A stretch of DNA of 64,000 nt from GCA-2720975 sp964467985 (GTDB taxonomy: Bacteria > Planctomycetota > UBA1135 > GCA-002686595): positions 186,001 to 250,000 of the forward strand of contig CAYXTP010000004.1 in NCBI GenBank assembly GCA_964467985.1, written 5' to 3'. Position numbers and translations under genes: made by a program. A model generated the notes under the pieces. The model was not told where the DNA came from. It made no database searches and saw only the letters and a list, made by a program, of their open reading frames with translations. Below are positions 36,863 to 46,700 of this stretch, one piece after another; the stretch's first letter is position 1, and each line of letters starts with the position of its first letter.

Positions 36863-37786
36863 TCAAGGCCACAGGAGACTCAGATCATCCCAAGCTAGGA
36901 GCACAATTCCAATTCCAACTCCTAGGAACGGACCAAAGGGCAGATAGCGGCCTGCCAGCCGTGCAACGCGCAGGGATCGACCCATTCTGTCACGACGGCC
37001 GCGCGCCTGGGCGCGGGAGCGGCTGACGAGCAGAAAACGCAGCATGTTGAGCAAGCCGAACACCGACGCTGCGAAGGCCGCCACCGCCAAGGCGGCCAGA
37101 GCCCCACCAGGCCCTACAAACCCCCCGCCCGCTGCCAGCAACTTCACATCACCCAAGCCCATGGCCTCCACGCCATACACCCGCTTGCCCAGGGCCCCGA
37201 TCAACAACAAGACCCCAGCGCCCACCCCCATCCCCGCCAAGCTGGCCAAGACCGCCGCGACCCGATCCACCTCGCCGGCGGGTGCCTGGGACATGATCTG
37301 GGCCAGGGACGTCTGCGCCTGCAGACTGGGGATCAGCAGACAGGCGATTGGCGCCAGCACACAGCCACCCAATGAAACTTCGTCGGGAATCTGAAAGCAG
37401 TCAAAGTCCACCATGGTGGCGACCAACAGGCCCGAGAGGACGATGGACCAACACATCCACAAGGGCCAATCGGGAGGGCCGGCCTGCATGACAGCCAAGT
37501 ACCAAAGTCCGGCGTTGGCGGCCTCGACAAGCGGGTAGCGCAGACTGATCTGGGCGCCGCAGTGCCGGCAGCGGGCGAGTTGCAAGATCCAGGAAAGCAA
37601 CGGAATGTTCTCCCGCCACCCAAGCTGCGTCCCACACGCGGGGCAATGGCTGCGCTTCGGATTCCCGACACTCATGCCCTCGCGGGGCAGACGGTAGATG
37701 CAGACGTTTAGGAATGAGCCAACACAAAGACCCAATACGGCCCAGGAAAGGGCGATGGCCCACGGGGGAAGGTCACTGAGGAACAT
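36863..37786 (-). CDS. pilD: Type IV prepilin peptidase / N-methyltransferase
   Basis: This 307-residue inner-membrane aspartic protease cleaves and methylates prepilins. The N-terminal helix (LSWAVLGLCVGSFLNVCIYR) is followed by the cytoplasmic zinc loop with CPAC (48-51) and CRHC (73-76), as in bifunctional enzymes. The catalytic aspartates are in the VDFDCFQIPDE segment and in the GxGD motif GLGDVKLL near residue 216. About eight helices are visible. It is 8 bp downstream of the 617-residue lipoprotein gene and upstream of the OmpA-type gene. It would process the prepilin encoded at 28.5 kb. Confidence 0.94.
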   Translation of the reverse strand: MFLSDLPPWAIALSWAVLGLCVGSFLNVCIYRLPREGMSVGNPKRSHCPACGTQLGWRENIPLLSWILQLARCRHCGAQISLRYPLVEAANAGLWYLAVMQAGPPDWPLWMCWSIVLSGLLVATMVDFDCFQIPDEVSLGGCVLAPIACLLIPSLQAQTSLAQIMSQAPAGEVDRVAAVLASLAGMGVGAGVLLLIGALGKRVYGVEAMGLGDVKLLAAGGGFVGPGGALAALAVAAFAASVFGLLNMLRFLLVSRSRAQARGRRDRMGRSLRVARLAGRYLPFGPFLGVGIGIVLLAWDDLSLLWP

Positions 37787-37794
37787 GAATGGGA

Positions 37795-39648
37795 TTAGCG
37801 GCCGGTCGTCCAGCGCAGGGTCACAAAGTCGACGGTCGGCGGATCCCAGACGGGACCAGGTGGAACGAACAGTTCGAGTAGGACTCGCACAGGCCCCTCG
37901 TCTTCCAAGAGACGTGGGTGTTTCACCGCGCGCGACCGATCCACTGGGCCCATCGCTGGCAGATAACTCACCTCGTAGCGGCCGGCCCCTCGGCGGCCAC
38001 CCACTTGCGGCTCGAGCCAGCGATAGGACATGACTCGCGTCGGCAGCGCAGCGCTGACAGCAGCGAGGTGGAGAGTCTTCTTGAGTGGGTTGACCTCGGG
38101 AGCTTCCAGCACCAATTCGGGAATCGTTGCGGTGGGGTCCATGCGCAGGCCCCCACCCTCACTCAAGAGCCACAACTGCCCCGCAGGCTGATCGACTCGA
38201 CCCTCCACACGAATCCAGCCCCCTGCCACGAGCAACAGTGGCGTGTTCACCACCAGGTCTCCATCGATCACCAGGTCTCCGCCGGCGATGATCACGGTCC
38301 ACGGCCAGTCTTCGGAGCGGGCCGTCTCGAGCCACGAACTCAGTGACTCGCCATCCACGTAGGGATGACTTGGCAGGACCGGGCCCAGTTGCGGTTCGGA
38401 CGGGGCCTCGAGTTGACGACCCACCTTGCCGGCAATGTGGATCCGGCCCTGAGCGCGTAGGACTCGCAGACCCTCGTCCGCGCCCAGATCAAGGGTCGCA
38501 TGTTCACGCACCACCAGAGTGGTGGCTTGCAGGTCTCGACGTTGCTCGATCCCAGACAGGTCCAAGGCCCCGTCAGATCCATCGCCACATGACTTGGGAT
38601 AGCGGACGGAGAGGACACCTTCGTCTCCCCAATGAGCCAGCCCGTCTGTCCCAGGTACCGCCACGGACAGAAAGCCAGTGCGGTCGAGGAACGAAAGTTG
38701 GTAGTGGGATTCTGTGCCTGATCCGCTGGGACCCGTTGGCGGGGCCTTGATCACGCTGAACCCATGCACACGATTCTTGAGCCCCAGTGGCCACACGGAA
38801 TTGCCGCCGTAGTCGGTCAAGGTGACGCCCTTGCCCGAGAGGACGTAGCTCCCCGGTTGCAGGCGCTCGTTGGGCATGAGCTCGATCACCGCGCAGGGTT
38901 CGAGCGGCCCCTGGGACCCCTCGGGGTGATTCACCAAGAATCTCGCCGTCACGCCGCAGGCAAGTCCGACACCCCCGTCCTGGACGCGTTCGATGCGATA
39001 ATCAGCCGCGCGCAGAGTCGACGGGTCAATGGGTTCAGCACACTCGATGAGCAGGGGCTCGCCAGGGTGCAGGAATCTTGATTGCGGGAAGGAAACCGTG
39101 GCGCCAATCCCGGGTGAAGCGTCATCGAACACAAACCCCCGGCGGCCGGGGCCGACATCAGCGGTGGTGAACGACCACCTCTGACTGCGCCAGAGTGGCT
39201 CGCCTTGCACTCCGCGCAAGCCGTCCAAGCGTGGGAAACCGTACAGGTCCAGGTGGTACAACTCGCCGGGCAAGTAGCCACCATCCGTCAAGGTCGCGGA
39301 GAGAGCCGGCCTTGGAATGAAACGCAACTGGCGGCCTGTGACATCCCAGCGCCCCTGAGCCTCGATCCCCGTGGCGTTAGAAATCCGCAGGCTGGTCGAA
39401 CTCACTGAGGTGGGATCGATGTCGGCGGAGAATGTGACCACAAGCTCCTCGTTCAGGTACACACCCTCGCTATCCACGGGTCGGATGTTCTCTAGCCTCA
39501 AGACCTGCACTTGTTCGGGGTCGAACTCGCAGGCCGCGCATGGCAGCAGCCCCAAGCAAAGGGCCAGGAACTGGCGACCAACAGCCAGCACCCGCGTGGG
39601 CTCCCGGCCTGTTTCGCGATGGGTCGTGCAGGCCTTCATCGGGCCCAT
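37795..39648 (-). CDS. Secreted lipoprotein with SbsA-type Ig-like domain
   Basis: This 617-residue protein has a signal peptide ending LLPCAAC (lipid on Cys40 of this start). An Ig-like domain of the SbsA type comes first (GVYLNEELVVTFSADIDPTS, SVSSTSLRISNATG), then a second weaker copy (IECAEPIDPSTLRAADYRIE). From about residue 360 there are short strand repeats resembling a beta-solenoid (LVVREHATLDLGADEGLRVL, GDLVIDGDLVVNTPLLLVAG). It is a smaller relative of the giant lipoproteins and lacks their glycine tracts. Starts at a GTG (39666), ATG 39648 or ATG 39639 are all possible. It sits 8 bp before the prepilin peptidase and is probably co-transcribed with it. Confidence 0.75.
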   Translation of the reverse strand: MGPMKACTTHRETGREPTRVLAVGRQFLALCLGLLPCAACEFDPEQVQVLRLENIRPVDSEGVYLNEELVVTFSADIDPTSVSSTSLRISNATGIEAQGRWDVTGRQLRFIPRPALSATLTDGGYLPGELYHLDLYGFPRLDGLRGVQGEPLWRSQRWSFTTADVGPGRRGFVFDDASPGIGATVSFPQSRFLHPGEPLLIECAEPIDPSTLRAADYRIERVQDGGVGLACGVTARFLVNHPEGSQGPLEPCAVIELMPNERLQPGSYVLSGKGVTLTDYGGNSVWPLGLKNRVHGFSVIKAPPTGPSGSGTESHYQLSFLDRTGFLSVAVPGTDGLAHWGDEGVLSVRYPKSCGDGSDGALDLSGIEQRRDLQATTLVVREHATLDLGADEGLRVLRAQGRIHIAGKVGRQLEAPSEPQLGPVLPSHPYVDGESLSSWLETARSEDWPWTVIIAGGDLVIDGDLVVNTPLLLVAGGWIRVEGRVDQPAGQLWLLSEGGGLRMDPTATIPELVLEAPEVNPLKKTLHLAAVSAALPTRVMSYRWLEPQVGGRRGAGRYEVSYLPAMGPVDRSRAVKHPRLLEDEGPVRVLLELFVPPGPVWDPPTVDFVTLRWTTGR

Positions 39649-39715
39649 TAGAGCGATCCGCCGCACCAGGCAGTAGAACGCTCTGGCAGAAAGCCACCCG
39701 TGAGCCCGTACAAAA

Positions 39716-39751
39716 GCAGACGGGCCAACCCCGAAGGGCTAGCCCGTCCGC
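39716..39751 (-). terminator. Rho-independent-like terminator after the 1179-residue lipoprotein gene
   Basis: GACGGGC (39719-39725) pairs with GCCCGTC (39742-39748), with an inner CCC/GGG pairing. Transcription runs leftward, and the minus strand continues with TCTGCTTTTG, a short T-run. It lies about 54 bp beyond the stop at 39805. Confidence 0.7.
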
Positions 39752-39804
39752 TGTGAGTCGGGCACCCGCTTGGCTCGCAAGCGGGAGCGCTGGCAAGAGC
39801 TATT

Positions 39805-42800
39805 CTAGAACTCGTAGGACATGCGCAGGTGATCCAGGCCGGGGCGCGGCGCGGTCACATCGAGCTCGATCTCGAACTCGATCTCCATGCGAATGAAGTC
39901 CCACTGGTCGCCATTCAAGTCGTTCACATCAAATGTCCAGCCCGCAGTGGTCGTGCTGGGCATGCCCGTGAGGGGATCGATCTTGGTGGCATCAAAACGC
40001 ATCTGGATGTCGCTCAGCGACGGGAAAGAATCGTGGACACCGTTCGTGATCACGCGCAAGAAGTGCGGTACGAGGGAAGCCAGGATGGGGCCCGTTGCAA
40101 CGAAGTTGCTCGGCACAGGTCCGTTGACATCCATGGAACAAGTCAGGCGATCCAAGGTCGAGTCGTAGGTCGCACTGCTGATCACGTAGTACTGGAATGT
40201 CAGGGGGTCGAGGGAGTCCTCAAGTTTGACTGTAAAGCCTCGCAGCAACTGCGTGTTCTGCGTGTACATGTCATCGATCGCCGCCAGGCTCGAAGCGTCG
40301 AGCACGAAGGTGAAGCCGTCGCTGTCGATGTAGGGAGGAGTCCCCAGGCTGCCCAGGGGGTCCGGGCCCAAGATCGGCGGCAACTGCTGGACGGTCGATC
40401 CGTTGTGTCCAACCTTGCCGTCGATGGTGCTCGTGCCTTCGAAGCGCAACATCACCTGGTCGAATCCACCAGGAGCCACGCGCGCCAGGCCCAGAGGAAT
40501 CCACTTGGTCTGAGCCCGGGAGAGGTCGCCGAAGAAGGGCACCATGTAGTCGGGTGCGATCCAATTCGAATCTCCAAGGGACTCCTTGGGACGGTGGAAT
40601 CCGACCGGGGGAGGAGCGCAAACCGGCGTGATATCCAAGCCGTCGTCGTACGTCTCGGCAAAGCCCTGGCCCGCCACCGCAGCCTCGAGGGTGGGGAAGA
40701 TCAGGTTAAGTTCCGGGCTGGGTACGTGGAACTGGATCAGGCCGGGGCTGCCGTCTCCGCCAGCTCCGAGCACCGGGCCCTCCACCAGGTCGAGAATGTC
40801 AGGTAGAGACTTGAAGCAACCCAATCCTTGGGGCGGCTGATCGGTGAAGGGCAGGTTCTCCCACGGGATGCGGTCACAGCGCCAGGGTGCGGGGCCGTCC
40901 TCGTTGGCACCGCCCCAACTGTTGTTGCCGGCACCACCCTGTCCGCCCACAGCCGAAATCGGGCGAGCGGAGTGATTCAGTTTGGTGTTGGAGTCGTTGT
41001 ACCAGGGGGCTGAATCCGGAGCCGAACCGTAGATCGTGATCTTGTCCGCGCTGGAAATGACGATGTGCCCACCGGCACCCGCGCCCGACCCGCCGCCGAC
41101 GCGGTCAAAGAAGATGACGTTCTCGCCGCCACCACCATTGCCACCCTCAGCAGCGAGGCTACCGGCGGTCACGGCATCGCCCACGATGACTTCGCCGATA
41201 GAGAGGATCTTCAGACCCCCACCGCCGCCGCCGCCGCCCGCGCCCTTCTCGTCCCCTCCGGGAGTGAAGTTCGGGGGGAATGTACTGGAAGCAATGGCGT
41301 CTCCACCACCGCCCCCGCCCGCTCCGGCATGGGTGTTGATCAACTCGCCCATGATCAAGCTACCCGTGGAGAGCAACATGGTCCCGTAGAAGTTGTTGCT
41401 CATCGAGTTGTCGATGAAGGGCGAGGGACCGAGCGGACCGCCCACAGCCCTGGCCGACTGAGACACGGCACCCAATCCGTCCGGAGCACCGCCGGCACCG
41501 CGCTCACCGTCGAGGCCCACAAGGGTCTGGACGGGCACGAGGTTGGGGCCGTTGTTGCCGTTGTAGTCGTAGAGAATGTCGGGGCCAAAGACGCCGCCAC
41601 CACCGCCAGCTGCCCGGCGCGAATCCTTGCCTTTGTTGGAGTAGCACGACTCTCCGCCGATGCCTCCGCCGTTGGGAACATTGAATGCCCCCTGACCCGT
41701 GCCACCCTGGGGAGTTGACTGGGAGGTCAAGAACGAGCCCGTTCCTCCGTCTCCTCCACCCGCGTTGCCCTTGGCGCCCGGCTCGGGCTGGTTGGTGGTG
41801 TTGAGCGTTCCCACTCCGGGGTTGTCCGCACCGCGCACCGAAATCTCCCCGAGGACCGTGACGGTTCCCGTGGCCAGGATCGTGCAGGTGTTGGGACCTT
41901 GAATGATCAGGCGCGTGGACACCGGAACGAGCATGTTGCGGATGTCAATCACGCCGTTGATCACAGCTTGCGTACCCGTCGGAGCTCCACCGGGTCCGCC
42001 GGTGATCGTGTCGCTGACCGTATTCAGGATGACATCCACTCCGGGCGGCAGGTGCCAGTCGAAGTCACCGCCAGGGCCGCCGGTGCCGCCGAAGGCGAAG
42101 GAAGCGGTCAGCGTACCGCTGCCCCAATCCGCACGCGGGACCGCAAAAGCCGCAACCGTATCTTCCAAGGAACCCAGTTGCGTTCCACCCAGGGTAAACG
42201 TCTCAAGAATCTCGTCGACCTCGGGGTTGCTGATGCCTGGGAAGAGCGGGTTGGGATCACCCGCCTGCACCACGTCGGCCAGCGCGAAGTTGGTCAGATC
42301 TGACGAGACTGCATCGCCCGTCAAGTCCGAGAAGCCCTGTCGCACAACCACCCTGAGGGGGCTGTCCTGGGGCAAGATCCCGCGCGGGATCATGCGCAGC
42401 GCGGCGCCCGTTTCGGAGCAGTTCTCGAACAGGTCCATGTCCGATTGAATGTCCTGCCAGACCAGACCCGTGAAGTATTGGATGGAAACGAAGGACGGAT
42501 CGATGTTCGTCGGTGTTGCATCCACAGGCTGGTTGAAGTGTACGACCACGACGACCTGGTTCTCAGGAATGCTGTAATGGTTCAGGGGCAACTCGAAGGG
42601 GATGCGCCCTGTCTGGTCCGAGAGATCCAGCTGGAAGTAGACGCGCTGACCGCCCACTTCTGCGTAGCAGGCGTCCATGTCATCGATGGCTACGCCAGAA
42701 GATCCTCGCAATCGGACGGACGGCGGACCCGGAACCGTATCCAGAAACAGAGCCAGGGGATCATTCGAGTTGGGCGTAGAGAAATTCACCAACGCCCCGG

Positions 42801-43344
42801 TGTCCAGGTTGTCGTTGGTCGCGCTGCGCACGGTGACTCCCCCTGAATTTGAGCCCAGCACAGTCAAGCGATAGGAAGTGTTCGGTACCAGGCCCGCATC
42901 GCTGAAGTCGGCCAGACGCGGGCAGTTGGGCTGGAATCGAACCACCCGCTGGTTGATCGTGCCGTCGGCAAGGGTCGGGAAGCTGAAAACGCCAGTGGCT
43001 GCGCGCCCCAAGGGATCCACGATATTGATCGTGTTCATGCTCACCGTGGCGAAGTTCACGTCATGACTAAACGTGATGTCGATCGGCCGGTTGAGCTTCC
43101 ACTCCATGCCCTCCAACACGTTGATGCTCTCCACGGAGAACTGACTGGCGCTGCCGGAAGCCGATGACCCCCCGCCCCCACAACCCGCGAGTCCCCACAG
43201 AGCCAGACCACAAAAGGCCACGCCAAGAGAAGAGGCTCGACCGGCGGTGCGTTTCGAGCGGCTGCCGCTGACATGCTGGGAGCCGAGCGGGCCTCCACCG
43301 GAAACTGTGCTCGAAAGGGGGACTTGCTTGGTGATAGATCGCAT
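39805..43344 (-). CDS. Giant secreted lipoprotein with glycine-rich solenoid (1179 residues)
   Basis: A long basic leader precedes the signal core. The lipobox LAGC puts the lipid on Cys55, then comes a Gly/Ser linker. An Ig-like domain (LNRPIDITFSHDVNFATVSM) and a second one (VVVVVHFNQPVDATPTNIDP) follow. The middle has beta repeats with glycine tracts: GGGGGVFGPD, GAGGGGGGDAIASS, GAGGGGGGGGLKILS, GNGGGGENVIFFD and GGGSGAGAGGHIVISS. The strand-glycine-strand rhythm resembles the solenoid of the paralogous pair at 19.5-26.3 kb. The C-terminal domain has NDLNGDQWDFIRMEIEFEIE and ends in RMSYEF. No catalytic motif is visible. A surface-structural or adhesive role is inference. Start ATG at 43344, 136 bp from the assembly gap. 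Confidence 0.83.
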   Translation of the reverse strand: MRSITKQVPLSSTVSGGGPLGSQHVSGSRSKRTAGRASSLGVAFCGLALWGLAGCGGGGSSASGSASQFSVESINVLEGMEWKLNRPIDITFSHDVNFATVSMNTINIVDPLGRAATGVFSFPTLADGTINQRVVRFQPNCPRLADFSDAGLVPNTSYRLTVLGSNSGGVTVRSATNDNLDTGALVNFSTPNSNDPLALFLDTVPGPPSVRLRGSSGVAIDDMDACYAEVGGQRVYFQLDLSDQTGRIPFELPLNHYSIPENQVVVVVHFNQPVDATPTNIDPSFVSIQYFTGLVWQDIQSDMDLFENCSETGAALRMIPRGILPQDSPLRVVVRQGFSDLTGDAVSSDLTNFALADVVQAGDPNPLFPGISNPEVDEILETFTLGGTQLGSLEDTVAAFAVPRADWGSGTLTASFAFGGTGGPGGDFDWHLPPGVDVILNTVSDTITGGPGGAPTGTQAVINGVIDIRNMLVPVSTRLIIQGPNTCTILATGTVTVLGEISVRGADNPGVGTLNTTNQPEPGAKGNAGGGDGGTGSFLTSQSTPQGGTGQGAFNVPNGGGIGGESCYSNKGKDSRRAAGGGGGVFGPDILYDYNGNNGPNLVPVQTLVGLDGERGAGGAPDGLGAVSQSARAVGGPLGPSPFIDNSMSNNFYGTMLLSTGSLIMGELINTHAGAGGGGGGDAIASSTFPPNFTPGGDEKGAGGGGGGGGLKILSIGEVIVGDAVTAGSLAAEGGNGGGGENVIFFDRVGGGSGAGAGGHIVISSADKITIYGSAPDSAPWYNDSNTKLNHSARPISAVGGQGGAGNNSWGGANEDGPAPWRCDRIPWENLPFTDQPPQGLGCFKSLPDILDLVEGPVLGAGGDGSPGLIQFHVPSPELNLIFPTLEAAVAGQGFAETYDDGLDITPVCAPPPVGFHRPKESLGDSNWIAPDYMVPFFGDLSRAQTKWIPLGLARVAPGGFDQVMLRFEGTSTIDGKVGHNGSTVQQLPPILGPDPLGSLGTPPYIDSDGFTFVLDASSLAAIDDMYTQNTQLLRGFTVKLEDSLDPLTFQYYVISSATYDSTLDRLTCSMDVNGPVPSNFVATGPILASLVPHFLRVITNGVHDSFPSLSDIQMRFDATKIDPLTGMPSTTTAGWTFDVNDLNGDQWDFIRMEIEFEIELDVTAPRPGLDHLRMSYEF

Positions 43345-43479
43345 GGATTCGAGGGAGTAATGAAGACTGCCGGGGGGATTCGGAAAGTTCAGTTCTGAGG
43401 GGCGTTCTGAGGGACTTGGTCTGAGCAGCTGGCTCAGGGGTAGCTCTTTGTCGTCGGCGACCAGTCTTGGAGTGCCAGT

Positions 43480-43579
43480 NNNNNNNNNNNNNNNNNNNNN
43501 NNNNNNNNNNNNNNNNNNNNNNNNNNNNNNNNNNNNNNNNNNNNNNNNNNNNNNNNNNNNNNNNNNNNNNNNNNNNNNN
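43480..43579. other. Assembly gap (100 N)
   Basis: Exactly 100 N, the conventional placeholder for a gap of unknown size. The right flank begins with a run of G. The join is a scaffold link, so the linkage of genes left and right rests on read-pair or similar evidence rather than on sequence. Confidence 0.98.
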
Positions 43580-43742
43580 GGGGGGGAGACACAAGGGCAA
43601 GACTTGCAAGGCCTGGGTCGTATTTCGTGGGGATTGTACGGGGTGGTGGGGCTGACCGGGAGACCGGCTGCGGCCCCCTCGGCGAGAAGTGGGGAGAAGC
43701 CTGGGAGGACTCCGTGGCCCCCACTCGTGGGATCTCGATTTT

Positions 43743-43773
43743 GCCCCCCCCGGAAGGGGTACTTGGGGGGGGC
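43743..43773. terminator. G/C homopolymer hairpin after the 1126-residue lipoprotein gene
   Basis: GCCCCCCCC (43743-43751) pairs perfectly with GGGGGGGGC (43765-43773) around a 13-nt loop, 27 bp downstream of the stop at 43800. No T-run follows on the minus strand. It may terminate transcription and may also have stalled sequencing near the gap. Confidence 0.45.
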
Positions 43774-43799
43774 TCGCGTTGTCAGTGGCTGCTACCGGT

Positions 43800-46700
43800 T
43801 TAGGGCACCATCCAAGCTACGGCCAGGGCAGACAGCTCGGGGCTCAGCCCGGTGAAGATGTCTGATTGGAACGTCACCCGCACCTGGTAGTACTTCGCCG
43901 TGTTGAGTTGGGTGATATCCGTTTCCCAGGCACCCTCACCGAAGAACTTGATGAATTGGTTCTCCTTGCCGCCGTTGTGGTTGGGAACCGGCGGACAGTT
44001 GAGTACGCAATCATCGTAGTGGTCGCCGTAGGCATCCAAGGTCGTAGCATTCTCCGTCCAAGGCTCCGGCCCGTTCCCACAAGCAGCGGTCGTGGGGGTG
44101 GACTTGGTAGCCCCGCGGAACGCCAGAGTCACCGAAGTCCCAACCGGCTGATCCTCAGCTCGCGGCTCCATGGTCGGATCCATGTAGAGCGGCTTATTGA
44201 AGAAGGTGCCGTCTTTGGGGTTTGTGGCCGGGAACCAAATCGAGTGACTGTTGCTCACGCGCACGACGAAGTCTGCAGCCCCGATATAGAAGGAGTTATC
44301 CAGTCCATAGGTTGGCTTGCCCGGGGGCTCGGAACCGGGGTTGAATCCACCGTTGGCCTTGGACTCGGTATCCGGGTCAATCTGCACGGCATTGCCGGAC
44401 TGGTTGTACCCTCCCGTCGAGAAAGCTCGGAAATAGGGCTTGGATGACGAGTTGGCCGCCAACGAGATATCCAGGCCATTGATTCCAGCCGCTCCCTGGT
44501 CGGGGAAGCAACGGAACTCAGTCAGGAGCGCAAGACCGATGGTTCGTACCTGGCCCTGCTTGTAGTAGAAACATCCCGGATCAGTGAGACCCAAGGCCTT
44601 CCAAAGTTGCTGCGGGTCCACACCGCCGTTGCTCGGCCCTGCTCGCTTGCGCAGGGTGGTATCGCGCCAGGTATAAGTCGTCCAGTCCTCAGGAGCCACC
44701 GATCGGTTCCACGGATAGGGCATCATCTTGGTACCTGAAATCGGGTGCACCGTCAGGTCGCCGGGGTTGACGACGTAACCCAGATAGCGGGGGTGAACCA
44801 CTTCCGCCGGGTCGTTCAACTGGTCGAAGTAGTTGTTCGCGAAGTTGTTCTTGAATCCACTGCTCGGGTACCGGGGCCACAGCGAACCGGGATCGATGTA
44901 CTCGTCCGGAGCGTAGAGAGAGTGGGCCATCTGGATCTCGAAGTTCGTGAAGGAGTCCGCGGCCACCGCACCCCCCACCGGAGTCCACCAGAGTCCCTCA
45001 ATATCCATGTTGTGGTTCGCCGGATCGGCCAAGCCGAAGGAGAAGTCCACATAACGCCACATCTGCTGCATCTTGCTGCCCAGGCTCGAGAGGGGCGTCT
45101 GGATGCCCAAAGAGAAGGCGACCATCTGTGTCACCATGGGCTGCGAGCGGTCGGCGTTGCCCCAGCTGCGAACCACGGGCCGCGGCAGGATCACCTGCCG
45201 GTCCAGGTCGAACAGGTGCTGACCGGTCCACTCGGGAATGGGCCCCGTTTGCGGCGTACCGATGGGGGCCTCCTCGTCGACGCCAGTAAAGCGGCTCACC
45301 CGCCCGCCCGTTTTTTGAGTCGTGGCCGTGGGATCGGTGCTGGCCATGATCGAGGGCAACTGCGCGCTGGGGTGGTTACCCGACAGGTCCGTCGCGCCCA
45401 ATTCGTCCGGCGAGAGGGTCAACCAGTAGTTCCAGGGAGTCCCCACCCAGTGCGACAAGGGCAGGTCGGGCACGTAGGTGAACTCCAACAAGTCCAAGGT
45501 CTGCACCATCGAACCGGGGATGTAGTCACTGGTTGCCAAGGGCGGCTGGTCGGACGGCGGCACGGGCTGACGGGTCAACGTCATGGCATCAAAGGCCGTG
45601 ACGGAAGCCGGATCCATGGGCTCACTGAACCGCAGCGAGAATGAGGACGCAGGTGTCAGACCCACCGTGGGTTGGCTGGGATAGCCGGACGGCGTGGGCA
45701 GGATGCGCACGAAACAAGTCTCTTGTCCCACGTCGTCGGTTGGATCAAACGCGGCGAGGAACTCGGAAACGCCCTGACCAGAGTTCACCCACTCCAGGAC
45801 GCCCTGGCTGCCAGCGTCATCCCAGTTGTTGGGGTAGAGCAAGACGCGCACAACCACGTTCTTCAAAATTCCATCCTTGACGATGCTGGGGGGCTGGGTC
45901 ACCTCCGCAAACAGTCCGTTCTGGACGAAGACATCCCCCGCGCTCGGCGTCGTTGAGCAGAAGACGGAATCGAAGGTGACCTGCGGAAGCAGGAAGTCCT
46001 GACCGCTCAAGTACTGGGGAGCCACATTGATCGTGACCTGCTGGCTACCCACCACCTCGGGCGGCAGATTGTCGAGCAGGAACCCGTTGTAGGAGTCTCC
46101 CGTCACCGTGCCCGGGCCACCCGAACGGGCAGCACGCACGACGTCCACCGTGGGCGAGCTCCAGTCCACGGGACCGTTGTTGCTGGAAGTCAGGGGGTGC
46201 CCCGAGGGGTTCCTGAGCAAGTCCGTTTGGCCCACCGAGGAATTCGTCACCGTGGGAACGCGAACCTCGATTGTGGCCAGGTTGACATCCTGGCTGGCCG
46301 GGAAACCAACGCCGTTGATGGGCAGGGGCGGCTCGTACTGGAAGGACTCGATCTCCGTCACGGTCGTGTCGATGATGACGCGCGTGGACCTGTAGAGGGG
46401 CGCCTTGCCACCCCCACCCGAGATGAGTTCGCCGTGAAAATCGTCGGGCAGCACACGCGCCTCGAAGGGCGTGACGGGCGGGCTTCCAACCGACAAGCGC
46501 AAAGTGGACTCACTGATCGTGGAGGGGTCGATCACATCGTCGAATTGCACGACCACAGCGGCGTTGCGCGGCACCATGGAGTAGAGGCCGGCGCCTGTCG
46601 TGTCCGCGTCGAAAATGGGAGTGAGGTTCTCACCAACGGAGTACAGCAAACTGTGGAACTGCTGCAGGCCCCCACCCACGGACGTGTCGGTCACATCGCG

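Larger units (their letters stand above)
43345..43799. other. Intergenic region containing a 100-N assembly gap
   Basis: These 455 bases separate two giant lipoprotein genes and include an unresolved stretch. The sequence flanking the gap is G- and C-homopolymer-rich. No gene is visible, but the true length is unknown, so a missing gene cannot be ruled out. Confidence 0.6.
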
